In this document: one piece after another, positions 45,901 to 57,400 of the stretch
Numbering within the stretch: the stretch's first letter is position 1
Layout: each line of letters begins with the position of its first letter
Origin: Linum tenue
Taxonomy: Eukaryota > Streptophyta > Magnoliopsida > Malpighiales > Linaceae
DNA length: 64,000 nucleotides
Direction of reading: 5' to 3'
NCBI GenBank assembly: GCA_946122785.1
Contig: CAMGYJ010000006.1
Location: 67,023,676-67,087,675, forward strand
The notes under the pieces: model-generated
Seen by the model: the letters and a program-made list of their open reading frames with translations, nothing else
The model's database searches: none
What the model was told of the DNA's origin: nothing
Made by a program: the position numbers and the translations under genes

Positions 45901-46600
45901 ATTTATATTTTTATATTATGTTTAAGTCTATTAATTTGTTTAAGTTTATTGAAAATCATTCAATCGAGAAGCTATATAAAGAATGAATATATAAGTCGAA
46001 CATTCAGGGAAATACCCTCCTCATTTAAGAATATAAAAAAATGTATCATTAATCTCATTTTCATAATGATAATCGAGCCCCATTAAAATAATAATGGTTA
46101 ATAGATTGGCCAGAAATATATAATATAAAAGCACATTGGAATTCACACACGATCCATAGATAGTTTGAAACTGAAATGAAACCTCACAATCCCACATAAA
46201 TGGTTCAAAGCTCTTCTCTATGAATAACATGCCACTAATAAAAAAGAAATGGATTTATAAAAAAAACAAAAATGAAGAGTTGTTGATTCAAGTAAATCAT
46301 ATGCTAACAACTCAACTAAAAGGAGACCATCAAAACTTGAGAGCAAATGACAAAATTAGAATTACATCCAATATACTAATAGACTCAATCAAAGAAATGA
46401 GGCACAAAATTAGACACTCCTTATCTACAGGTTCCAGTAGTTTGAATAGTGAATCGACCTTAACTTTAGTAAATCAATCAATGATTCCTCGTTTTAACTT
46501 AAACATAAGTTGTGGTAGTTGCAACAACCATAACATCTAAAGATCCAATAGTTTTCACTCTCCGTTGTACAACCAACTTTTTATCCCCTCCATCTTCAAT
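42931..46600. other. Intergenic stretch, no supported gene
   Basis: AT-rich. 43300-43625 resembles a decayed Harbinger-type MITE (ending GCATTGATGTGGATGATTTA, like the element at 47261-47673). A 22-bp AT-rich unit is tandemly repeated at about 45869-45915. 44220-44610 has short open frames without recognisable similarity. Confidence 0.35.
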
Positions 46601-46609
46601 CTCTCGACG

Positions 46610-47100
46610 TATATGTTTTAAACCAAAATTAAATTTCTAATCCTCCTTCTGCAACTCCATTTATGCTACTTTGATGGACCTTCTCTCCATGAACCTGAAT
46701 TTCTCTTTCAATTGAGTTTCTTGTAAGCTTGATCTCCAACTCCTCAATCCTCTTTCTTGTATTTGGCCAACTCATCTTCCTCGGGGCAGTTTTAATAAGC
46801 TCGTCAAACCAACACTAATCTTCAATTCCGTCAATATGCGCTTCTCCTCCTTCTCTGCCTTCACCTGATCCAGTTCACTTCCATGCCCTTCAATACCCTC
46901 TCCATTTTTATTAATATCCTGATCATCTACCACTTCTCTCTCTTCAACTGCTTCGATTTTGCTTCTATGTCTTTCAATACCCTCCTTGGTTCAATCACTA
47001 CCCTGACCAACTACCTCTTCACTGCCTTCACTTGCTGCAAACTACTTCCATGTCTTTTTATACACCTTCCTCAATCCATGGCCTTGGATCAGTTTTAAAC
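46610..47100 (-). pseudogene. Possible decayed coiled-coil protein fragment
   Basis: On the - strand, broken frames read charged helical sequence (GIERHRSKIEAVEEREVV, DINKNGEGIEGHGSELDQVK, AEKEEKRILTELKISVG, then TRKRIEELEIKLT in another frame). An internal repeat of the form GIExHxSxxxxV suggests duplicated coiled-coil segments. Stops and frame changes make it non-functional. It could also be chance in Glu/Lys-rich DNA. Confidence 0.25.
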
Positions 47101-47260
47101 TCTCTATGAACATCTCAATACCACAAAGTCTAAATCTAAATATTCTTTCAGTTAATCGTGAACTTGAGTTTATCAAAATCTAATCCACTCCTTCTAAGTT
47201 GGAATTCTCATCCCCCAAGCTCATTTTTGGTTCATTTGATCCCACATAACCATGATATTA

Positions 47261-47673
47261 GAGCATCCACAACGCATTTCATTTTCCTCTTTCGTTATGA
47301 CATGGCATGCAGGTTTGGCTATTTCATGGTTGTAGGAGGCATTTCAACAAATGGAAGATTTCATTTATTAATGGAATTGTAAAATGGAAGATTTCATTTA
47401 TTAATGGAATTGTAAATGAAATAGCAAGTGGGATTGGGAGTGGGCCCCTTCCCCACGTTGGCTCGTTTCTTTTTTTTTCCCTCATTTTTATATTATTTAT
47501 TTATAGTATATAGTTGCATTAAAAAGTAAGTTGGACCCACCATATGAAATAGATTGTGTATTTCATTGATGTAGAGGAAATGAAAGTTGTATATAGTGGA
47601 ATGGAAAAAGTTGTTGATGTGGCAGTAGGGACCACATATGAAATAGATTGCTATTTCATGGATGTGGATGGTC
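47261..47673. mobile_element. Tourist/Harbinger-like MITE (413 bp)
   Basis: The ends read GAGCATCCACAACGCATTTC and, inverted, GACCATCCACATCCATGAAA. The flanks are TTA on both sides (47258-47260 and 47674-47676), the 3-bp target of PIF/Harbinger elements. Inside, a 33-bp unit (AAATGGAAGATTTCATTTAT start) is duplicated in tandem at about 47350-47416. No coding capacity. Confidence 0.75.
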
Positions 47674-47676
47674 TTA

Positions 47677-49856
47677 TACCTCTAACTAAAATAAATCAAA
47701 GCATTTTACGGAAAAAAAAAAACCGAACCATGAACTTTACTTGCTACCAAATCCAAACACAATCTCTTCCTCTCACCACTTCCCTTCCCAAACCCAATAT
47801 CAATTTTTACTCCAAGTTCACACCCCCAACTCCTAGTGTGTTGCGTGAAAGCTTAATTTTAGCAATCATTATGCTTGCAATTAGATTAATGGACACCAGC
47901 AAGCACCAAAATTCCACCAGACGATGAGTTGTCTTCACTTTGAGTTTTGTCATTAAACAACTTGCCCTATATGTTTATCAGTTTGGAGGCCATATGATGA
48001 GCAATACCGAATCACTTGCAGCGAAGTTACCGGTCACAGTAATGACAATATGAAACATGTGTTAATAAACACGAATATGAGTTACTTTTATGGATTGACA
48101 TTAGAATGATGGGATTGGACAATGAGATCGTCCTTAGTTAAGCGACATGTAAATTGGTTCATTTGGTATGGAGGACACAAACCATTAAAATTCTAAATGA
48201 TTTGGGTGAGTTTGTATTTAGTGTTTTCAAAATCGTGTTATATGAGTTAGGTATTAAAATATCTAACCCAACCGAACCGACCCACGTGCACCCCAAGGAA
48301 GATTTTCAAAACTTAGTATTTAACCGGACTAAAATGTTCAGAGAACCAGTCCCCTATAGTTTGCACAAAGATATGATTGCTTCACTATAGTTCTGGAAAT
48401 TAATGGTAATTTAAGAATTCTATATCGCTTCTACATATTCAATATTATAATTCGATATGAAATATTCGAACCAACAATATTTTGGTTGCAAATTTATGGT
48501 TATCGTCTATTTATAAGATAGATAAAATTTCAAATTAAGTATTAAACTATAATTAAAATAAAAATATCAAAATACCAAATAAGTACTTACGGAATATTTA
48601 TTGGGCTAGCTAACTGTTGAAAAGTTTTGTGATTTCATATTTTAGCTTCGTATATATTTTTAATTTAAAAAAATACAACAAATCTACATAGACTGATTGA
48701 TTTTAAATCTTCATTTTGTTTGAAGTGATCATGGTTCAAATCTCAATAGGTCTATCTTTTTCTGTAAATAAATAAAAAATACAGATAATTGTGAAGACAA
48801 AAATGTCTTTCCTAATTTCCCTTTCATTGTAGGAAATTGGAAAAGTGAGATTAAGTTTCAAATAATTAAATCATATACCCTAAATCTATAGAACTTAAAC
48901 CCTAATATCACATATACAGAATATAATCAATGATTCTGATTCCCCAAGATGTATACAATGTACCATATGCACTATATTAGGATTTAGATAATTATGATAT
49001 AGGGTTTAGTTACGTGATTAATCTATGATCTAGATAATGTTATTTAACTAAGAAGATGCAATAACTCTCAATCCATCGAGCGTACCAGAGAATTTCCAAT
49101 GTATATACACTACCATTGTTTGTTAAATTTAGCCAATGATAATTGGCTCATTTGTCAATGGTATTTAGTCTTTCAATTCTATGCTTATAATTGTCAACAA
49201 TTAGGGAAATTGTTAGCCAATGATTTTTGGTCATTCACTTATAGCATTGAAAATATCTCGTTACAAAACTATAGATCACAAATGTCAAATTTTATGTTTT
49301 GAAATAAAATTTTGTATAGCACTTCTGTAAACAATCCTTGTATTCCTACAAACTACAAATTCATGTAACCTAATAAATGAAAATTTGTAAGAAATACAAT
49401 CATACATAAACTCAAAATGTACTATTTGATTCTTGGTGAAGAATTGTGTGATTAGAGGAACTCACTTAGTTGATTCATAAAGCTAGGTATATCATGGTGA
49501 TTCACTTTGTAAATAATTACATATATTAATTAATTCGATGATTGATTATTGCGGTGGATAGTCCTATGATTTTGAGATATTTTAGTACTTTCTCTCTTTA
49601 TTTCAAAAAATGCATAAACATTGTTGTAGTTCAGATGGTTAGGGATATTGATTATCAATCTAAAGGACTCGAGTTCAAGTCTTTGTAATGACATTTTTCT
49701 TCTCGTAAGAAGATATTTAAGTTCTAAGTTGAACTTACAAATTTACCTCTAGCTACAATTAAGGAGAGTGCAAAGAATTTGAAATGCTCAAAATTTCCTT
49801 ATGTACCTCTATATATTATTACGTTATAGTTATTACTTCTTAATGAATAATAAATT
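47677..49856. other. AT-rich intergenic DNA
   Basis: No gene, RNA or repeat structure that I can support. Short open frames here have no recognisable motif. Confidence 0.35.
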
Positions 49857-49997
49857 CTAAATTATTTTTTTATATAAGAATATTTCCATATTCAATTTAT
49901 GTCATATTATGTTTTTCCTAGTGGTTAATTTTGGGTGATTAAGTTTTTGAGCTGGTCAGGAGTGGATGAATGATTGCATAAAAATAAGTAGTAGTTT

Positions 49998-50430
49998 TTT
50001 TTTTTGGCAAAAGATATTTCATTAAATATGAAGATCGAACAAAAGTTACACTCTGGATTCCACCCAGGCCTGGAAATCAAATAAGCGACATGTAGTCGGG
50101 TACAGACTAAGGGCTTTTCGAGCCACCGAGTGGGCTACCCTATTATTACTCCGTCCTACAAATCGAACACTAAGCCCAGAATGAAGAGAGAAAATCCTGA
50201 TAAGCTCATCCAGAACAGGCCCCACCCTACTATCTCGCGCATCCCGCCGATTGATTTTATCAATTAACACCTGGGCATCCCCTTGGAAACACGTCGAGAG
50301 AAACCCTAGCCCCTGGCACCAACTGACTGCCTCCCGGAGGACCAACAGTTCCACCACCAAAGGATCATCGGTATCCGGAAGGTGAAGACCACGGGCCATA
50401 CGGATTGCCCCCGTGGTATCCTTTAGTATC
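49998..50430 (-). mobile_element. 5'-truncated LINE fragment with poly(A) and 16-bp target duplication
   Basis: The body is flanked by AAATAAGTAGTAGTTT at 49982-49997 and 50431-50446. The T run at 49998-50005 is the poly(A) tail on the - strand. Only the last part of the second open frame survives. This is the standard outcome of truncated LINE reverse transcription. Confidence 0.9.
50046..50430 (-). pseudogene. LINE RNase H-like domain (RVT_3) C-terminal fragment
   Basis: About 128 codons: ILKDTTGAIRMARG, PLVVELLVLREAVSWCQGLG, FLSTCFQGDAQVLIDKINRR, VGPVLDELIRIF and VRFVGRSNNRVAHSVARKAL. The acidic RNase H positions (D in KDTTG, E in VELL, D in QGDAQ) and the RSNNRVAHSVAR tail fit the RNase H-like domain ending plant LINE polyproteins. 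It removes RNA from hybrids in intact elements. Here the upstream endonuclease and reverse transcriptase are gone. The frame is still open, so the insertion is fairly young or the short length has spared it. Confidence 0.85.
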
Positions 50431-50654
50431 AAATAAGTAGTAGTTTAATTCACTTCGCATAAGGTGAAAACCCTTGAGAAGGAATGTAGGTTGTTCGAGC
50501 ATTGGTTGGTCTAAATTATTTTTTTATATAAGAATATTTCCATATTCAATTTATGTCATATCATGTTTTTCCTAGTGGTTAATTTTGGGTGATTAAGTTT
50601 TTGAGCTGGTCAGGAGTGGATGAATGATTGCATAAAAATAAGTAGTAGTTTAAT

Positions 50655-51816
50655 GGGTTAATACCCTCGTTTGGCACGAAGTATAGCGTTAGTGACATTT
50701 CTGGCCCAAGTTTTCAAATAAGACATCTCTGGCCCACTTTTCAAATTATCGGACGAATTTGGCCTATGGGACGGGTTGACTGTCAGATTTGACGGTCAAC
50801 AATGTTCTCCATTGCTGACTCAGCATTGGACTCTGACGTGGCTTGTCCACTTCATTTATTTTTATTTCCCTTTTTATGAACATTTCAAGTCAGTAAGTTA
50901 AAAAAAAATAATAAAAAAAAACAAACCTAAAAGGGAAAGGTGGAGACCAGGTCCACCACACACTACCCATCTCTTTCATTCCCCCTTCTTCCTCCTGTGA
51001 ACCCAACCCCCTCGTATCCCCTTCCCCGAACAACTCCGCCGCCCATCAATCAATCATCTTCCCGGACCGGATCCAATCCGTGAGGTGGTCCACAAACCCA
51101 TTCAAACCTTTCCCTCCGCATCCATCGGCCGCTCCACCTTTTCACCTCCACCGTCGTCACCTCGATCCCGACCCGATCCAGCCGGCTCTTGATCGCCGAA
51201 AGCAGCTTGAAATTGTCCTGCGAATTGGTCGCCAGAGCCTTCTTCACCAACAGCTCTCTGTCCGTCTTTTTCAATTTATGCAAATCGATGGTCTCGGTCC
51301 TCCTCAGCACCGCGTACCTGTCCCGCTTCTCCGACGGAAGCCTGGCGATTGCTTCCAGAATCAGCTCGTCTTCGTCGTCCCTCGCCGCCGACGAGGTTTC
51401 CGCCCCGCTCCCGGCGAACGAGTCGATTTCCAGCTCGATGAAATAACAAATCTGCGTTGTGGTTAATTGATTGGGGGTATGGCAGTTCAAGGGATCGGGC
51501 GGAGTTGTTCGGGGAAGGGATAAGAGGGGGTTGGTTTCACAGGAGGAAGAAGGGGGCTGGTCTCCACCTTTCCCTTTTAGTTTTGTTTATTTTTTTTTAT
51601 TTTTTTTAAAAATAAATGACGTGGACAAGCCACGTCAGAGTCCAATGCTGAGTCAGCAACGGAGAATATTGTTGACCGTCAAATCTGACAGTCAACCCGT
51701 CCCATAGGCCAAATTCGTCCGATAATTTGAAAAGTGGGCCAGAGATGTCTTATTTGAAAACTTGAGCCAGAAATGTCACTGACGCTATACTTTGTGCCAA
51801 ACGAGGGTATTAACCC
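50655..51816. mobile_element. Pack-MULE carrying an ABCG/PDR transporter exon (1162 bp)
   Basis: Terminal inverted repeats of more than 200 bp start GGGTTAATACCCTCGTTTGG. A perfect 9-bp target duplication TAGTTTAAT flanks it (50646-50654 and 51817-51825). The inner repeat borders contain TTGACCGTCAA and TGACGTGG words like those of the two other Pack-MULEs. No transposase; the centre is a GC-rich captured gene piece on the - strand. Confidence 0.93.
51050..51490 (-). pseudogene. Captured N-terminal exon of a PDR-type ABCG transporter
   Basis: A 146-codon frame starts outside the captured exon and then matches the N-terminal cytosolic region of full-size ABCG/PDR transporters: [73 protein letters not shown]. 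After EVKR the native sequence stops and the frame runs on through unrelated DNA ([13 protein letters not shown]). No ATP-binding or membrane domain is present, so it cannot transport. Full-size relatives export cuticle or defence compounds at the plasma membrane. The native exon end would be a splice donor near here. Confidence 0.85.
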
Positions 51817-51886
51817 TAGTTTAATTCACTTCGCATAAGGTGAAAACCCTTGAGAAGGAATGTAGGTTGTTCGAGCATTGGTTGGT

Positions 51887-53410
51887 TGGTTTAGTTACGT
51901 TGAAGATAAATCTCTCTATAATCGTGAGTTCCCCGCATTGTGGCGGAAAATTGTTAGGCGTTAGGGTTTCATCATCTATCACACAATTTGACTATTAACT
52001 AGCTAGGCAGTTTCATCCCAAGTAAGTTTCCTCACCTGAGAAACCGATAATTATTTAGTTTACCTTAGCTAATCGCTTTAATGTGTTTAATGTTGTTTAA
52101 TAATTGCAAACCGATATTAAGTATATAAAAATGAATTTGAGTAATAGTACATTTAGAGAAACATGTGAAATACAACCTTGACCCTACACTATGAGGTACT
52201 ATTGGTGCATTTTCCAAAAGTACCATGTAATTTGACATATCATCTATTTCGATAATTCCATGTATATCAAGTATTAGACTACATATTCAGAGTTGACTAG
52301 AGACTTCATGTTAAAAATCGTCTTTGATGTTACCTGTCCTTCAAAACCCTCATTGACAAATCATACCCATGAAAATTGTCATCCAGACCCAAACTCAAAA
52401 TCACCATTAATCTTTAACACTGGCATAGTCAAATACCGATCATTTGGGCAAACCAAAATAGCAAGAATGGTTTATTTATCCGCAATCAATATGTTTGCTT
52501 CTCTAGTAGATACAGAAAAAATTTGGCTTTACAATGTGGAAGCTTAAAGTGAGGGGAAAGAACTTAGAATGAAGAAAAGAGCAAATAAGCTGAAGCAATC
52601 ATGAATGGCCATGTCCAAGAAGAGGATGAAGGAATGGGAGAAGAAGAGCTTCCAGTCACGAAATTTGGCAACCATGATGTGTTGATTCCCAAAGGCCCAT
52701 CTCCTGATTCTGTTGGGCCGTTATCGGAACCTGTCGTCGCCGATATCGACAAAGGCCCAACATTTGCAGACTTTTGACTGTATAAATAAAGAAAACAAAT
52801 AAATAAATAAATAAATAAATATAATAATAAGTTCCTTTAACCACCAGAAGCTAAAGCGATGAGAAAATGTTCTACTTGTACACTTGTATTTGGCTTTTTG
52901 GCAACGCAAAAGCAGGCCATGCCAACGAAGCAGATAAAAAGTAGAAGAATCTTCACCCTCAGATATCAGAATCTTACAACACTATCATTCACCTTTTCTT
53001 GCATGCCCTTGTCTTACTACATAAGTCTAATTTCATTTGCGTACCTCGATTTCGGACAATGCTCGATTTAACCACTCTACAATTCAAAATTGCACCCTAT
53101 CTCATATTCATGAACTCCTTAAAGTCCTTCATATTATCTATGGACTCCATTTAGTTTAACCAAAACCTAGTTTATCGGGCACTTAACAAGAAATGGCCTA
53201 ATCTTTCTGTTTTCCTAATTTACGTTGTCAGATTACATTGTTCTTTTTATGAACCATATCACAATGTCCATACCAAACAATACAACACGGTTCGACTACC
53301 CTAAACTCCACGTGGTTTTGATTTCTATCAAGGACTAGATTGTAAGGCTCCAAAAATACGATGATCATATCGTAAACTTCATGGAACTTAGGGACCAACT
53401 TCATTCAATT
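51887..53410. other. Intergenic DNA between the duplication and the thaumatin-like gene
   Basis: Mostly AT-rich with an (AAAT)n microsatellite at about 52797-52822. A short open frame at 52293-52547 has no recognisable motif. One acidic small frame (52601-52777) is listed separately. Confidence 0.35.
52601..52777 (+). CDS. Hypothetical 58-residue acidic protein or last exon
   Basis: ATG 52601 to TGA 52775-52777 reads MNGHVQEEDEGMGEEELPVT, KFGNHDVLIPKGPSPDSVGP, LSEPVVADIDKGPTFADF. The composition (acidic start, Pro/Asp-rich, no low-complexity run) looks coding. A TATAAATAAA-like sequence follows at 52780. No start context or upstream exon is evident and I know no family for it. Confidence 0.3.
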   Translation: MNGHVQEEDEGMGEEELPVTKFGNHDVLIPKGPSPDSVGPLSEPVVADIDKGPTFADF

Positions 53411-53415
53411 CTTAA

Positions 53416-54314
53416 TTACCTCGTGGAAGAAGGGCAGAATGTAATCATATAATCGGCTCCGCTACAAGTGAAAGTACTCGACGCGTCATCGTAAGCGTAG
53501 CTATACGCCCGGGGGCAAGCCGACTTGAACATCTCCGAATAACGCGACGGCTTACACGTGTCAGGCGACCCGAACTCCCCGCTGCAGCAGTACTCAGGGG
53601 TCCCGAACGCCTCGCAGGCGCTATTGCAGGCCGCGCCCGACCCGACCCGGAGCTCCGACGGGCACCGCCGGTTCAGGTCGGTTACGCACCCGGTCGAGGA
53701 ACAAGTACCGCCCGACCCTCCCATCGGCTCGACCACAATTGGCAAGTTGTAGCCGTCGACGAGGCTGACGTCATAGTAGTCTTGCCCGCCGGCGGGGGCA
53801 ACGGTGAACTCCGCCAGCGTGGCGGGCGGCTTCGCGTTCTGGCCATTGCATTCGATCTGGTTCGACCCGCAGTCACCCGTGAGACAGGTGCCCTGGTTGG
53901 TGGACGGGTCGAACTGGCAGCCGGTCCGGCCCCAGAACCGGCCCGACCAGCTGGGTGGGGCTTGGAAGGTGCGGGTCCCGCCTGAGGGAAGCTCGAAGCC
54001 CGTGCTGTCTAGTGGCTGGCTGCCCGCGTTGGCCAGAATCCCCGGCCAAATCGTGGATTGACACCTGTTCACCACTGTAAATGTGGCTCCTTGAATTCCT
54101 GCGTTCATAATATTCCACGTAAGACTTTCTAATGCAACCTTAGCTAGAAGTGTCAGCTTCTAGCCATTGTGACAACAGGAAAAAATGTTGGAAATCAATA
54201 TTAGAAGGGAAACGATTGATAATGCAGAACAAGGGGAAGAAGAGAAACCCTAGATTTACCTTTAGCCAAGGAAAGCAGAACGAGGGAGATGAACAGAGAA
54301 AGGGATGAAACCAT
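53416..54314 (-). CDS. Thaumatin-like protein (PR-5 family), two exons
   Basis: Exon 1 (54314-54260) encodes the signal peptide MVSSLSLFISLVLLSLAK and ends at a GTAAAT donor. Exon 2 (54098-53416) starts after GCAG, so the two join in phase to 245 residues, ending at TAA. The mature part begins ATFTVVNRCQSTIWPGI. It has 16 cysteines, the number forming eight disulfides in large thaumatin-like proteins, and the family signature GTCLTGDCGSNQIEC. The Arg/Glu/Asp residues of the acidic cleft are in place (GRFWGRTGC, LAEFTV, YDVSLVDGYNLP, TDLNRRC). Secreted proteins of this family bind or cut beta-glucans and act in defence or development. No stop or frameshift. Exon 2 is much more GC-rich than its AT-rich surroundings. 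Confidence 0.95.
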
Positions 54315-54398
54315 TCTGTTGGGTTTTTCAGAATGATGAGTATAAATCGAGAGAAGGGTCACAGCAGATCAGGTGCTAAAAAATGTTCAGTCTTTGGG

Positions 54399-54406
54399 TT
54401 ATATAG
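54399..54406 (-). promoter_or_regulatory. TATA box of the thaumatin-like gene
   Basis: CTATATAA on the - strand, about 85 bp before the start codon; transcription would begin near 54370. Confidence 0.55.
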
Positions 54407-54419
54407 TGATGGAAGCTAG

Positions 54420-57400
54420 TGTGTTGTGAGGAGAGATGAGAGGAAGAAGAAGTAAAGGGAATAATTTGGAGAAAGGAGAGGGTGGAAAGAAGGCTTCTTT
54501 GGTTGATAAATGGAGGCAAGGAAAGAAGGGAGGTGGGAATGGAATTTCCTGCCCATAAAATATTGGGAGAATTCAGGATGGAAGATGGAGAGGGCAGAGG
54601 AGATGAGAGGAGAATGTGTTGGTAGGGAAGAAAAGCTTGGGGTGAATGAGGTTGGAGGGTTTATTTATATAATAGTAGTAGTGGAAGTTGGGGATCAGTA
54701 CTCTTTTGGCTTGTCATGTGAATCCAAATGGAGAAAGGGATAGTAACCACTAACCAAGTAAAGAGGGATTTTTTTAACTTAGAAGGATTAAAGAATGTAA
54801 ACACAAAAAATAGTGTATAAGCTAGAAGAGTATATATAGGTAGATGGGGATGATAATTCAGATGTGAACCGTTTTAGCAAATTTTGTTTGACCTGTTTTG
54901 GAGTGGATAATTCTCGCCCGTAAACAGGGTGGGACATGTATGAGTATTCTTTGTAACATGACATGCGTTAACTCGTCCCATTCGGATCCATTTTCGCATA
55001 AACTATATGTAATTTTCCTCAAATTAGTTAGAATTTTACTTTTATTATCTCATATTTTAGCTATAATGAAATTGTAAATAATTGACTTCCTCAATTTCTC
55101 AAATAATTTAACTAAATTTATTATATTATAGCTTGTTTTTTTGGTTTTTTAATGACCTCAATTTCTTAAAACATTTTCAAATTTTCCTTTTAGATTGCAT
55201 ACACATATATATATATGTCCACATGCTCCGGTCTGCATCCAACGTTTCTACTAACAAAATACAAATAACAAATCAAACCCTAAAATGGTGTTAATATCTT
55301 TCACCCACGTTCCTACAAACTAAATTTCTTAAAATTGTCACGGTACACATTATAATATTCTATTTTAGTGGTAGTAATGATCAATGAGTCATCAATTAAA
55401 ATTATTTAGAATTTTGTCCTACAATTTGAAGAAATGTGATTAAAAGTAAAGAGAAAAAAGGTAGGATGGGAAGTTACATGCTTTCTTTCTTTTCTTTCCA
55501 TATCTTTTTGGCATGCAGTCGTGTTGGTGTGTATGATATAATTATCTTCTTCCTCGTTCGCCCATCCATCCATCCATCAATCGTTCTGATCCTCTCCACC
55601 ATGCTGTTGCTGCGATGGCAAGATAAGAAAAGCGCAATTCATCATCGTCACCTTTGACACCCTTTTATTTTTGCTTGCTTCAAATATATATATATTTGTC
55701 AGTACTTTTCTTTTTCACCAATAGCTATCAAGTTCAGTCGTCGATGGTCTTCCTTCCTTTCTTCTTCGCCACCTTTCATCTTTTACTTGCTGTCTATTGT
55801 ATTGATCTAATCCCTTCCTTTCATTTCATATACCTTTTTTTCCTGCTTGACGACCTCATCGGTCACCTTTGTTTGTATTTTATTTTCTCCAAAAAGATGT
55901 CTTCCTTGGCATTGCATGTGTGGTCTTTGGGGTCAACCAATCGACGTATTTTGGTTTGTCGGGGGTTGCGTACTTTGAGCGCACTTTCCTCTGCTCAAAT
56001 TGTTATAGTGGAGGACCCCAAGAATCGGCAAGGGGTCATTTACAAGAATTGATTTGTGGTCAAATCAGTTTATGAAGTTATTGTTGGTTTGGCAAGTGAT
56101 ATGGTTTGACTGGTGGTATAATTGGTTTAGGATAATATAATTTATTGTCTATTTTTTTTTTGTTTTAAACATAATAATAGTTAACCCTTTTCAGAAATCC
56201 ATCAAATATTATACTTTTTCTCGGGAATTCGGGTTCAAATACCCACGGATTTGTTGTTTGTTTACTGACTTCATATAATTCAGAAAACACAAGTTTTCTT
56301 GAAGCTTCTTGCTCATATCTCTCATCAAACCGTGCTATGCGATAATGTGTATGCTAGAAGATAGAAATCGTCGATCGGAGAAAGCCGGCGTCTGGAATGG
56401 GTTTATTAAAAAATTACGGGCTAAAAAATGAAAAAAAAAAAAATTGGATTCCCCTTTTATATCTTACATCGATAATATTTTTACCCTGGTGGATCTCTTT
56501 TTCTTTTAATAAAAGATTGGAATCTTGGCTTATTCATTGGTGGAATAAATTTATCAGCCAAACTCTCAACATTTTCTCCAGTCAATCGTTAGTTGACTCT
56601 GACGTAGTAATGAGGCACAGTGAAATAATTGACTTTTAGCCACATCACCAAACAAATTTACTTAGCATTCATTTATCTAACTAACAATTAACCAGATGAA
56701 AAGATGACAGTTTGGCTAATAAAATTACTAGCATAGGGCCCGGCCTATTGGCCGGGGGAGTTTTGTCTTAGTGTTTAAAATTTTGTACTCGTTTTTCGTC
56801 CCATCCTGGTTTTTATTTCATTGAAGTTCTCGACAGAGGAAATGACTATATGTGATGGCTTGTTTTGCTTAGTATATGGAGAAGGGAAAAAGTTTAAGTA
56901 AACATTCTCGATATTCTTTTTGCCATTGCTCGAGGGAAATTGGGGTTTCATCCAAAATCCCGAGTAAATTTTTTGATGGAGATTGAATTGCGACAGGGCA
57001 TAAAAAATAATCCAACTTTGACCCTTTTCATGGGACTGTATATCTCAAAGCCACTGTAGTCAACCTCTAATTCTCGTATGCAGGTAGATGAGTGGCGCAA
57101 AAGGCTAGTGTTGTGAGTTGTGTGTGAAGCGAAGAATCCAAAGAGGTTCGATGATATGATTAGTTTCATGGAGGCTTATGTGTCTAACCCATATGACTCT
57201 TTTATCATAAATACTTGAATTTCCTAATAGTGACTACCATGTAAGTTCATTGTCGTGCTGGTTATGATACCTTTAATAACTTCAGTTACTATAGTCGTCT
57301 AAATATGAGTCTTGAATAAGATGACTATTATCAATTGTCATGAGCAATGAGGTCTATTTAATAAACTTATTTGTAACTAATTAATTAATTTAATCAAAGT

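Larger units (their letters stand above)
49857..51886 (+). repeat. ~205-bp tandem duplication, each copy split by a different transposon
   Basis: Copy 1 (49857-50510) and copy 2 (50511-51886) both start CTAAATTATTTTTTTATATA and end GAGCATTGGTTGGT. Copy 1 is interrupted by a LINE fragment and copy 2 by a Pack-MULE, both at the shared AAATAAGTAGTAGTTTAAT. Without insertions and target duplications each copy is 205 bp. Confidence 0.9.

Noticed and set aside
46220..46540. 106-codon + strand frame
   Set aside because: Asn/Lys/Ile-rich AT translation with no recognisable motif.
55654..56075. Hydrophobic open frames
   Set aside because: Phe/Leu/Tyr-rich translation of T-rich DNA; no family motif and no splice structure.
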